A stretch of DNA of 10,241 nucleotides from Actinomycetes bacterium (GTDB taxonomy: Bacteria > Actinomycetota > Humimicrobiia > Humimicrobiales > Humimicrobiaceae). Below are positions 1-6,700 of this stretch, in pieces; within the stretch, counting starts at the first letter, position 1; each line of letters begins with the position of its first letter. The notes under the pieces are model-generated. The model was not told the origin of the DNA, did not search any database, and saw only the letters and a list, made by a program, of their open reading frames with translations. Location: positions 1 through 10,241 of the forward strand of contig JAUWCR010000021.1 in assembly GCA_030609215.1 (NCBI GenBank). The letters run 5' to 3'. The position numbers and the translations under genes are program-made.

Positions 1-11
1 AATATAAAAGG

Positions 12-17
12 TATAAT
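12..17 (+). promoter_or_regulatory. Possible -10 box upstream of the PII gene
   Basis: A perfect TATAAT lies about 70 bases before the PII start codon. The matching -35 element would fall before the window begins, so it cannot be checked. In sequence this A+T-rich a chance match is quite likely. Confidence 0.2.
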
Positions 18-88
18 GGATTAAAAGGGAATAAGATTATTATATATTATAAATATAAAAAAATTACCAATAAAAAGGAGGAATTTAT

Positions 89-430
89 ATGCTTCGAAAA
101 ATTGAGTGCTTTATACAGCCTTTTAAATTGGATGCAGTAAAGGATGCTCTAATAAAAGCAGGTGTTGAGGGCATAAGTGTTACGGAAGTTAGGGGATTTG
201 GCAGGCAGAGAGGATTTAAGGAAGGAGAGGTTATTAATAAAGAAGTTAAATTTCTACCAAAAATTAAGCTTGAAATAGTTGTAGGCGAAGAAGTAATTGA
301 TGAGGTTACAAAAACTATTGTGAAGCTGGCTCAAACTGGTAAATTTGGATCAGGGAAGATATTTGTCATACCGGTAGAAGATGCTATTAGAATTAGAACT
401 TCTGAATCAGGAATAAGTGCAATAACATAA
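89..430 (+). CDS. glnB: Nitrogen regulatory protein PII (GlnB/GlnK family)
   Basis: PII proteins are trimeric cytoplasmic sensors that bind ATP/ADP and 2-oxoglutarate and control nitrogen-assimilation partners by direct contact. The 113-residue length is normal. The family signature is clear: the VTEVRGFGRQ strand (31-40) leading into the T-loop, FLPK with Lys58, and the C-terminal nucleotide-binding segment TGKFGSGK (83-90) followed by RIRT with Arg101 and Arg103. Against E. coli GlnB (recalled), the T-loop (about 41-54) is one residue shorter and has no tyrosine, so Tyr46 and the uridylylation site Tyr51 are both missing. Control by uridylylation is therefore unlikely. Gln40 corresponds to the Gln39 ligand of E. 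coli. The ATG has a strong SD (AAAGGAGG, 74-81). Glutamate dehydrogenase lies 89 bases downstream, rather than amtB or glnA within this window. The family call is secure; GlnB versus GlnK is not decidable. Confidence 0.95.
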   Translation: MLRKIECFIQPFKLDAVKDALIKAGVEGISVTEVRGFGRQRGFKEGEVINKEVKFLPKIKLEIVVGEEVIDEVTKTIVKLAQTGKFGSGKIFVIPVEDAIRIRTSESGISAIT

Positions 431-519
431 TTATTAAAGTTTTTATAGATTTTTAGTATTTATGATTTTTACTAAACTAAGAAATAAATATAAGAATAAT
501 AAGTGAAAGGATTTTACAA

Positions 520-1770
520 ATGGCATCAGAAAATAATGTTCTAAAAATGTTACTTTCCAGGGTATATAAGGCCATGGATCTTCTAAATATAAAACCGGGG
601 TATAAAAAATACCTTTGTGAACCTAGAAAAACTATAGAAGTGGCAGTTACAGTTAAAATGGATAATGGAGATATAGATATATTTAAAGGTTACAGGGTTC
701 AGCATAATACAAATAGGGGACCTGCTAAAGGTGGAATTCGATATCACCCTGATGTGGATATTGATGAGATAAAAGCTTTAGCTATGATAATGACCTGGAA
801 ATGCGCACTTGTAAATATTCCTTTTGGCGGAGCTAAAGGCGGGGTGAAAGTTGATCCTGAAAAACTTTCAATTAGGGAACTGGAAAATCTTACCAGAAGG
901 TATACATCAGAATTAATCCCAAATATTGGTCCTGAAAAAGATATTCCAGCACCTGATATGGGAACAAATGCTCAGGTTATGGCTTGGATTCTGGATACTT
1001 TCAGTATAGATAGAGGATATATAGTGCCAGGAGTGGTAACCGGTAAGCCAATAGCACTAGGCGGTTCTCAGGGCAGAGAAGATGCAACCTCGAGGGGTTG
1101 TGTTTATACAATTCTTTCAGCCCTGAAAGTATTAAATATTGACACTACTGATCTGGATGTAATTATACAGGGTTTTGGAAATGTAGGGTCTAACTGTGCA
1201 AAGATACTTTATGATTTAGGTTTTAAAGTAATTGCTATAAGTGATGTTAATGGCGGTATATATAATAAAAAAGGACTTGATATCAACAAGTTATTAGAGC
1301 ATATGAGCAAAAAAAAGACAATTGTAGGCTTTAAGGAATGTGATAGTATTGAAGGATCTAAGATTTTTGAGTTAGATTGCGATATTTTAATTCCAGCTGC
1401 TTTAGAAAATCAGATAACGATTGAGAATGCACCAAAGATTAAGGCTAGAATTGTTGCTGAAGGAGCCAATGCTCCAACTACGCCGGATGCTGATGAAATA
1501 TTATTGGATAAAAAAGTATTTTTAATTCCTGATATTTTATGTAATGCTGGCGGGGTAACAGTATCCTATTTTGAATGGGTGCAGGGTAATGATGCTTATT
1601 TCTGGAGTAAAAGAAGAGTTAATCTGCAGCTGCGAGATATAATGGAAAAAGCATTTTATGAAGTTTATAATTGCCACAAAGAGAAAAATATTGATATGAG
1701 AACAGCTGCTAATTTAATAGGAATAGGGAGAGTGGCTGAAGCTGTAACTTTGAGAGGAATTTATCCATAA
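520..1770 (+). CDS. gdhA: Glutamate dehydrogenase (Glu/Leu/Phe/Val dehydrogenase family)
   Basis: It catalyses the reversible NAD(P)-linked conversion of glutamate to 2-oxoglutarate and ammonium in the cytoplasm. The 416 residues match the hexameric class of about 420. The substrate/catalytic domain shows Lys70 (GPAKGGIR), Lys94 (TWKCAL), Lys106 (PFGGAKGG) and Asp146 (PAPDMGTN). Their spacing (24, 12 and 40 residues) equals that of Lys89, Lys113, Lys125 and Asp165 in the Clostridium symbiosum enzyme (recalled). The Rossmann motif GFGNVG is at 218-223, and the domain continues through AEGANAPTTPDAD (313-325) and the CNAGGVTVSYFEW segment (341-353). SD GAAAGGA (505-511) precedes the ATG by 8 bases. 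The end of the second Rossmann strand reads ISDVNGG, which does not settle NAD versus NADP. A leucine or valine dehydrogenase is less likely given the length and lysine set. Co-location with PII suggests linked nitrogen control. Confidence 0.94.
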   Translation: MASENNVLKMLLSRVYKAMDLLNIKPGYKKYLCEPRKTIEVAVTVKMDNGDIDIFKGYRVQHNTNRGPAKGGIRYHPDVDIDEIKALAMIMTWKCALVNIPFGGAKGGVKVDPEKLSIRELENLTRRYTSELIPNIGPEKDIPAPDMGTNAQVMAWILDTFSIDRGYIVPGVVTGKPIALGGSQGREDATSRGCVYTILSALKVLNIDTTDLDVIIQGFGNVGSNCAKILYDLGFKVIAISDVNGGIYNKKGLDINKLLEHMSKKKTIVGFKECDSIEGSKIFELDCDILIPAALENQITIENAPKIKARIVAEGANAPTTPDADEILLDKKVFLIPDILCNAGGVTVSYFEWVQGNDAYFWSKRRVNLQLRDIMEKAFYEVYNCHKEKNIDMRTAANLIGIGRVAEAVTLRGIYP

Positions 1771-1814
1771 TTGCAGCTGTCTGAAACGCTGCAGCTATAT
1801 TGAATTATTTTTAT
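1771..1814 (+). terminator. Weak possible terminator after glutamate dehydrogenase
   Basis: Directly after the stop codon, TTGCAGC (1771-1777) can pair with GCTGCAG (1788-1794) around a 10-base loop: six Watson-Crick pairs and one G:T. The T-rich stretch (1807-1816) begins about 12 bases after the stem rather than immediately, so it is a poor match to an intrinsic terminator. It also overlaps the predicted -35 of the next promoter. Confidence 0.35.
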
Positions 1815-1827
1815 TTTATGATATACT
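1800..1827 (+). promoter_or_regulatory. Predicted sigma-A type promoter for the nusA operon
   Basis: TTGAAT (1800-1805, four of six matches to TTGACA) is followed after 16 bases by TATACT (1822-1827, five of six). TG sits at 1819-1820, giving a complete extended -10 (TGnTATACT). Transcription would start near 1834, leaving a leader of about 97 bases that contains the hairpin at 1865-1889. This is the best promoter candidate between the dehydrogenase and nusA. Confidence 0.55.
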
Positions 1828-1864
1828 CATTATGAAATTTTAGTGAGTAGTATTAACATTAATG

Positions 1865-1889
1865 ATAGTGGGCAAGTCCCACTATTTTT
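1865..1889 (+). terminator. Intrinsic terminator or attenuator in the nusA leader
   Basis: ATAGTGGG (1865-1872) pairs perfectly with CCCACTAT (1878-1885) across the 5-base loop CAAGT, and the right arm runs into five T residues (1885-1889). It lies downstream of the predicted promoter and 41 bases before the nusA start, so it would act as a leader attenuator. If the promoter is wrong, it would be the terminator of the glutamate dehydrogenase unit. From memory, GTGGG/CCCAC hairpins of this kind occur in Bacillota ahead of rimP-nusA operons. Confidence 0.7.
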
Positions 1890-1930
1890 ATTGTAGATTA
1901 TATTTATAATTATATATAAGGTGATTTGTT

Positions 1931-3148
1931 TTGAATAGAAAGTTTATAGAGGCTTTAAGAGAACTAGAAAAAGAAAAAGGCATAAAAATGGAGGCAATAA
2001 TTGATGCACTAAAAGTTGCTTTTGTTTCTGTCTATAAAAAAAATTATAACGAAGATTATCAAACTAGGGTTGATATTGATGTCAAAACGGGTGAAATAAA
2101 AATATTCAGGATTTTAGAAGAAGGTGAAGAAAGCGGTGAGATTGGGAATGAAGTAGAAGTAACACCGGATAATTTTGGCAGAATTGCAGCACAAACTGCA
2201 AAACAGGTAATGAAACAGCGAATAAAAGAAGCTGAGAGAGAAGTAATGTATGAAGAATTTAAAGATAGAGTTGGTGATATGGTTACAGGTATCGTTCAAC
2301 AAAATGATGCAAGATTTACTTTAGTAGATTTAGGTAAGGTAGAATCTTTGCTCCCACAGTATGAGCAGGTCCCTGGTGAAAGATACAAACATGGTGAGAG
2401 AATAAAGTGTTATGTATCAGATGTAAGAAAAACTACAAAAGGGCCGCAGGTAATAGTATCAAGAACTCATAACGGGCTTGTGAAAAGGTTGTTTGAGTTA
2501 GAAGTTCCTGAGATATATGAAGAAATTGTTGCAATTAAAAGTATTGCAAGAGAAGCTGGATATAGAACTAAAATTGCAGTAATGTCCAGTGATAAAAATG
2601 TTGATCCAGTTGGTGCGTGTGTTGGTCCTAAAGGGTCCAGGGTGAAGATGATTGTAGGAGAGCTTGGTGGGGAAAAGATAGATATTGTTAATTATAGTGA
2701 AGATCCAACTGAGTTTATTAAAAATTCTTTAAGTCCTGCTAAAGTTCTGAAAGTATTAACAGATGAAGAGAGAAAGTTTGCTTTAGTAGTGGTACCAGAT
2801 GACCAGCTTTCGCTTGCAATTGGAAGAGAAGGGCAAAATGCAAGGCTTGCTGCAAAATTAACAGGTTGGAAAATTGATATAAAAAGTAAAAAGCAGTTTG
2901 AAGAAGAATTGGACGAAGCTCGAAGGGAAAGAGTTGAGGAGCAGGATAGAAGTGAAGCAATAGAGACAAAAGAGAAGGAAAAGAAGCAAAAAAAGCAAAA
3001 GAAAGAAGAAAAAAAAGAAGTAAAAAAGAAAAAAAGTGTAAAAGAGAAAAAAGAGAAGAAAGTAGAAAAGGAAAAAAAAGATAAAAAAGGAAAGAAAGCA
3101 GCTTCAAAAAAGAAGAAAAAAAGTAAAAATATTAGTGAAAAAACCTGA
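1931..3148 (+). CDS. nusA: Transcription termination/antitermination factor NusA with a lysine-rich tail
   Basis: NusA binds RNA polymerase and nascent RNA and modulates pausing, intrinsic termination and antitermination. Visible domains in order are: the N-terminal polymerase-binding domain (about 1-105), an S1 RNA-binding domain (about 112-180, GDMVTGIV to VIVSRTH), KH1 with loop GPKG (232-235), and KH2 with loop GREG (298-301). The conserved core ends near 322. The following 84 or so residues are almost all Lys and Glu, an extension beyond the short tails usual in Bacillota. The start is TTG with SD AAGGTGA (1918-1924) 6 bases upstream; the residues match NusA from the first codon. rimP is missing upstream and ylxR/ylxQ are missing downstream. 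A perfect hairpin in the leader suggests attenuation control, possibly by NusA itself. The tail is encoded by an A- and G-rich stretch, so a frameshift there cannot be wholly excluded, but all the conserved domains lie before it. Confidence 0.96.
   Translation: MNRKFIEALRELEKEKGIKMEAIIDALKVAFVSVYKKNYNEDYQTRVDIDVKTGEIKIFRILEEGEESGEIGNEVEVTPDNFGRIAAQTAKQVMKQRIKEAEREVMYEEFKDRVGDMVTGIVQQNDARFTLVDLGKVESLLPQYEQVPGERYKHGERIKCYVSDVRKTTKGPQVIVSRTHNGLVKRLFELEVPEIYEEIVAIKSIAREAGYRTKIAVMSSDKNVDPVGACVGPKGSRVKMIVGELGGEKIDIVNYSEDPTEFIKNSLSPAKVLKVLTDEERKFALVVVPDDQLSLAIGREGQNARLAAKLTGWKIDIKSKKQFEEELDEARRERVEEQDRSEAIETKEKEKKQKKQKKEEKKEVKKKKSVKEKKEKKVEKEKKDKKGKKAASKKKKKSKNISEKT
2968..3126 (+). repeat. Purine-rich low-complexity tract encoding the NusA tail
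   Basis: About 160 bases consist almost only of A and G on the plus strand, with few pyrimidines, and contain many AAA, AAG, GAA and GAG codons in degenerate short repeats. The tract encodes the Lys/Glu tail of NusA. It is prone to replication slippage and read error, and its complement gives long artificial poly-Phe/Ser frames on the minus strand. Confidence 0.75.
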
Positions 3149-3180
3149 TACAAAATTAAGAAAGGCCAGAACTAACAAAA

Positions 3181-5337
3181 ATGGATACTACTAGAATTTT
3201 TGAAATAGCTAGAGAAAAAAATATGTCATCTAAGGATATTATAAAAGTTTGTCTTGATCTTGGTTTTAAGGTTAAAGGTCATATGTCAACAGTTAGTCCT
3301 GAACAAAAGAAGGAAATTTTAAGAATTATTGATAAAGGTAAAAGAGATGAAGCAGGCGAAAGGAAATCTGATTGGAAAGAAGAAAAATTAATAAATATCA
3401 AAAAAGTATTGGAAAAAGAGCTGGATAAGGAAGAAAAAGAAGGAAGATTCAAGGTTAAACTTTTGCAAGGGAAGAAAAAAATTGAAGCCAAGAAAAGCAG
3501 CAAGGTTGCTGAAACTATAAGCAGAAAATCCGAAAGTATTAAAACTAAGGAAAAAATTAAGAAAAAGCCAGAGATAAAAAAGATTATAGAGCTTCCGGAA
3601 GGAATTACAGCAAAGCAGCTATCAGAAAGAATAAATATTTCTTCAAGTGAAATTATACAGGTCTTGTTTGATATGGGTGAAACTGTAAATGTTAATCAAA
3701 CACTGGGTAAGGATTTGGTCGAATTTTTATCTCATGAATATAATTTTAAGTATAATATTATTAGATTTGAAGATAAAATTGAAGAAATTTTTAAGGACTC
3801 AAAGGAAGATTTGGTAAAAAAGCCTCCAGTTGTTACAGTAATGGGGCATGTAGACCATGGAAAGACAACACTACTTGATGCTATCAGAAAATCTGATGTA
3901 GTCCAGGGTGAGGCAGGAGGGATTACTCAGCATATAGGAGCCTACCAAATTGAATATAATGGTAGAAAAATTACTTTTATAGATACCCCTGGTCATAAAG
4001 CTTTTACTGAAATGAGAGCTAGAGGAGCAAGGGTTACAGATATTGCAGTAGTAGTTATAGCTGCAGATGATGGAATTATGCCCCAGACAAGTGAGGCTAT
4101 TAATCATGCTAAAGAAGCAAATGTTCCAATAATAGTAGCTATAAATAAAATTGATTTACCGAATTCAAATCCCGATAAGGTAAAACAAGGATTAACTGAA
4201 TTTAATTTAGTGCCTGAAGAATGGGGTGGGGAAACTGTTTTTGTAGAATTATCTGCAAAGAATAAAACCAATATTGATGAGCTTTTAGAAATGATTCTAC
4301 TGATTGCGGATTTAAATGAAATAATGGGAAATGAAAAAGCAGAAGGTAGTGGGATAATTATTGAATCAAGATTGGATAAGGGCATGGGAGCAGTTGGTAC
4401 TGTTATTATAAGAAGAGGCAGTATTAAAGTTGGGGATTTTTTTGTTACTGGCAATTCATATGGAAAAGTAAGATCAATAAGAGATGAAAAAGGGCAGTTA
4501 ATAAAAAAAGGAGTTCTGTCTCAACCTGCTGAAATATCAGGATTTGCATCTGTCCCCCAGGCTGGAGATAAATTTTTTGTAGTAAAAAATGAAAAGGTAG
4601 CGAAGGAAATTATAAGCAAAAGAGATTATGATAGAAAAATGTCTAAAATGGCAGGGTCAAGGAGGCATATATCGCTTGAAGAATTATCTGAAATATCAAA
4701 GGAAGATGATATAAAAAAGTTAAAAATAGTACTAAAGTCAGAGTCTTATGGTTCGCTTGATGCAGTTGTGAAATCTTTGATGGAGATAGAGAAAGAAGAA
4801 ATAAAAATCGATATAATTCATAAAGCTGTTGGAGCTATTTCTGAGAGCGATATACTTCTGGCATCTGCTTCTAATGCAATTGTTATTGGTTTTGGGATTA
4901 TTTCAATACCCAAGGCAAAAAAACTTGCTGAGGAAGAAAACATTGATGTCAGGACTTATAATATTATTTATAAGTTAATAGATGACATTAAACTTTCTTT
5001 AGAAGGATTACTTGAACCAAAAATAGAAGAATTTGAAAAGGGAAGAATCGAGGTTAGGAAGATATTTAAAATACCAAAAGAAGGAGTGATTGCAGGCTGC
5101 TATATATTAGAAGGCAGTGTTGACAGAGGCGATAAGGTAAGAGTAATCAGAGATGAAAAAATAATTTATGAAAGTAAAATAGCATCCATGCATAGGTTTA
5201 AAGATGATGTAAAAAAAGTCACTGCTGGATATGAATGCGGAATAAGGGTTGAAAATTATCAGGATATAAATAAGGGTGACTTTCTGGAAATATATGAATT
5301 AAAGGAAATTGAAAACAGCAAGAGCAGTAGTAAATAA
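3181..5337 (+). CDS. infB: Translation initiation factor IF-2
   Basis: IF-2 is the GTPase that brings fMet-tRNA to the 30S subunit and promotes 50S joining. Of 718 residues, 1-50 form a first IF2_N module (IFEIAREKNMSSKDII, then VKGHMS), 52-135 a charged Lys/Glu linker, and 136-190 a second IF2_N module. The GTPase domain has all its motifs: G1 GHVDHGKT (222-229), G2 GGITQH (246-251), G3 DTPGH (268-272), G4 NKID (322-325) and G5 SAK (358-360). Domain II follows (about 385-475), then domain III (about 515-600), then the fMet-binding C2 domain (about 620-705). The catalytic-region His of the DTPGH motif is present. The ATG is preceded by AAGAAAGG (3158-3165) at a rather long 15-base spacing. 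It follows nusA by 32 bases with no ylxR or ylxQ between. Length is normal for Bacillota. Confidence 0.97.
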   Translation: MDTTRIFEIAREKNMSSKDIIKVCLDLGFKVKGHMSTVSPEQKKEILRIIDKGKRDEAGERKSDWKEEKLINIKKVLEKELDKEEKEGRFKVKLLQGKKKIEAKKSSKVAETISRKSESIKTKEKIKKKPEIKKIIELPEGITAKQLSERINISSSEIIQVLFDMGETVNVNQTLGKDLVEFLSHEYNFKYNIIRFEDKIEEIFKDSKEDLVKKPPVVTVMGHVDHGKTTLLDAIRKSDVVQGEAGGITQHIGAYQIEYNGRKITFIDTPGHKAFTEMRARGARVTDIAVVVIAADDGIMPQTSEAINHAKEANVPIIVAINKIDLPNSNPDKVKQGLTEFNLVPEEWGGETVFVELSAKNKTNIDELLEMILLIADLNEIMGNEKAEGSGIIIESRLDKGMGAVGTVIIRRGSIKVGDFFVTGNSYGKVRSIRDEKGQLIKKGVLSQPAEISGFASVPQAGDKFFVVKNEKVAKEIISKRDYDRKMSKMAGSRRHISLEELSEISKEDDIKKLKIVLKSESYGSLDAVVKSLMEIEKEEIKIDIIHKAVGAISESDILLASASNAIVIGFGIISIPKAKKLAEEENIDVRTYNIIYKLIDDIKLSLEGLLEPKIEEFEKGRIEVRKIFKIPKEGVIAGCYILEGSVDRGDKVRVIRDEKIIYESKIASMHRFKDDVKKVTAGYECGIRVENYQDINKGDFLEIYELKEIENSKSSSK

Positions 5338-5343
5338 GATAAA

Positions 5344-5685
5344 GTGAATAAGATAAAAAAAATTGAGGTTGATATAAAAAGGGAAATAAGTTTTATTATA
5401 AACTCTAAAATAAATGATCCCAGGCTGGGATTTGTGACTATAACAGGCGTAAGACTTTCAACTGACTATAATTATCTGGATGTTTTTGTAAGCATTATGG
5501 GTAGCGGGAAAGTTGTAAAGGATACTTTGGTAGGTCTAAATCAAAGTAGTGGGTTCATTAAGAAAAATTTAGGAGAACGTATTAAGTTAAGGAATATGCC
5601 AAGAGTTAAATTTATTAATGATGATTCTATAAATACTGGGATGAAAATAACTAAAATACTTGAAGATCTAAAAAAAGTTGATTAA
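5344..5685 (+). CDS. rbfA: 30S ribosome-binding factor RbfA
   Basis: RbfA is a small KH-fold protein that binds the 30S subunit during late maturation of the 16S rRNA 5' region. The 113-residue product has the family pattern: an N-terminal helix (EVDIKREISFIINSKI), then the DPRLGFVTITGVRLSTD segment (25-41), a central strand (YLDVFVSIMG), the GFIKKNLGERIKLRNMPRVKF stretch (70-90), and a final helix. The start is GTG, 6 bases after the infB stop. No convincing SD is visible, so translation probably depends on ribosomes finishing infB. RbfA after infB is the standard order in Bacillota and Proteobacteria. Nothing in the sequence is abnormal. Confidence 0.93.
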   Translation: MNKIKKIEVDIKREISFIINSKINDPRLGFVTITGVRLSTDYNYLDVFVSIMGSGKVVKDTLVGLNQSSGFIKKNLGERIKLRNMPRVKFINDDSINTGMKITKILEDLKKVD

Positions 5686-5690
5686 TCTAG

Positions 5691-6695
5691 ATGGGTGTAA
5701 ATAATTTGAATCTGGTAAGATTATTAGAAAAGTTAGCTGATATCATAAACAAGAATAAAGATTTTTTACTGGTAACACATACTTATCCAGATGGAGATGC
5801 TTTAGGTTCACTTGTAGCTTTATATGAATTAATCTGCAGGCTAAAAAAGAATGCAATAATGGTATGCACGGGAGACATGCCATATCAGTATAAATTTTTA
5901 CCTTCGATAAATAAAATCAAAAAAGGTTTGGATGATATAAAAGATATTAATAAAAAATATATAACTATATGTCTGGATAATGCAGATGAAAATAGAATGG
6001 ATATTAATTTTAACAGGATAAGGGAAAAGTCATCAGAAGTGATAAATATTGACCATCATAGGGGTAATACAAAATTTGGCAATATTAACATAATAGGTCC
6101 AGAGAAATCTGCAACAGCAGAAATTTTATATGAACTTATAGATAGGAATTTTAAGAATTATTTAAATTATGATATAGCAATTGGGATATATACAGGAATA
6201 TTAACTGATACTGGGAAATTTCAATATTCCAGCACTTCTTCAAATGTACACAGAATAATAAGTGAATTATTAACTTATGGCATAAAGCCTTCAAAAGTTT
6301 TTAGCAGTATTTACGAAAATGAGCCAATAAATAGATTCAAATTAATTCAGTTGATACTTGAGAGAATAAAGCTGGTAAAATCAAAAAAATTAATTTATTC
6401 ATATATTTTACAGTATGATTTCAAAAAATTAAATTTACCATTTTCCTCCCAGAATGGTGCAATTGAACTTTTAAGGAGTGCAAAGGATGCAAAAATTGCT
6501 GCACTTTTTAAGCAAACCTTAAATGACAGTTTTAAGGTTAGTCTTAGATCTTCGAGCAGTAATTACAATGTTGCTGAGATTGCAAGTTTATTTGGAGGCG
6601 GCGGCCACAGCATGGCTTCAGCTTATGCTCAAAAAGGGAAATTAAATGATGTAATCCTAAGTTTGGTAGAGGCTATTAAAAGGGATACTGACTAA
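5691..6695 (+). CDS. nrnA: DHH/DHHA1 phosphoesterase, NrnA-type nanoRNase/pAp phosphatase
   Basis: NrnA degrades very short RNA oligonucleotides and dephosphorylates 3'-phosphoadenosine 5'-phosphate, using Mn ions. In 334 residues the DHH motifs are visible: motif I HTYPDGDALGS (30-40, with His30, Asp34, Asp36), motif II with Asp96 (CLDNAD), motif III Asp121-His122-His123, and motif IV Asp173 (LTDTGKFQYSST). The C-terminal DHHA1 domain ends with GGGGHSMAS (302-310). Length and order fit NrnA, which sits between rbfA and truB in many Bacillota. The start is uncertain. ATG 5691 is 5 bases after the rbfA stop and has no SD. A TTG at 5706 has GGGTG (5693-5697) 8 bases upstream and would shorten the protein by five residues outside the domain. 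A related cyclic-dinucleotide phosphodiesterase is possible, but no extra GGDEF or PAS domains are present. Confidence 0.92.
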   Translation: MGVNNLNLVRLLEKLADIINKNKDFLLVTHTYPDGDALGSLVALYELICRLKKNAIMVCTGDMPYQYKFLPSINKIKKGLDDIKDINKKYITICLDNADENRMDINFNRIREKSSEVINIDHHRGNTKFGNINIIGPEKSATAEILYELIDRNFKNYLNYDIAIGIYTGILTDTGKFQYSSTSSNVHRIISELLTYGIKPSKVFSSIYENEPINRFKLIQLILERIKLVKSKKLIYSYILQYDFKKLNLPFSSQNGAIELLRSAKDAKIAALFKQTLNDSFKVSLRSSSSNYNVAEIASLFGGGGHSMASAYAQKGKLNDVILSLVEAIKRDTD

Positions 6696-6700
6696 AAGTT

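Noticed and set aside
1..88. Possible end of an upstream gene
   Set aside because: The stretch is A+T-rich with stops in the frames I read and no recognisable peptide; only the PII SD and a possible TATAAT can be supported.
452..476. Inverted repeat TTTAGTA/TACTAAA between glnB and gdhA, with TATGAT inside
   Set aside because: The stem is seven mostly A:T pairs with an 11-base loop and no following T-run, and there is no -35 match. This is within chance for such A+T-rich sequence.
2692..3153. Long minus-strand frames rich in Phe and Ser opposite the nusA 3' end
   Set aside because: They are the complement of the purine-rich Lys/Glu tract. Their composition is an artefact and they lie inside a certain gene.
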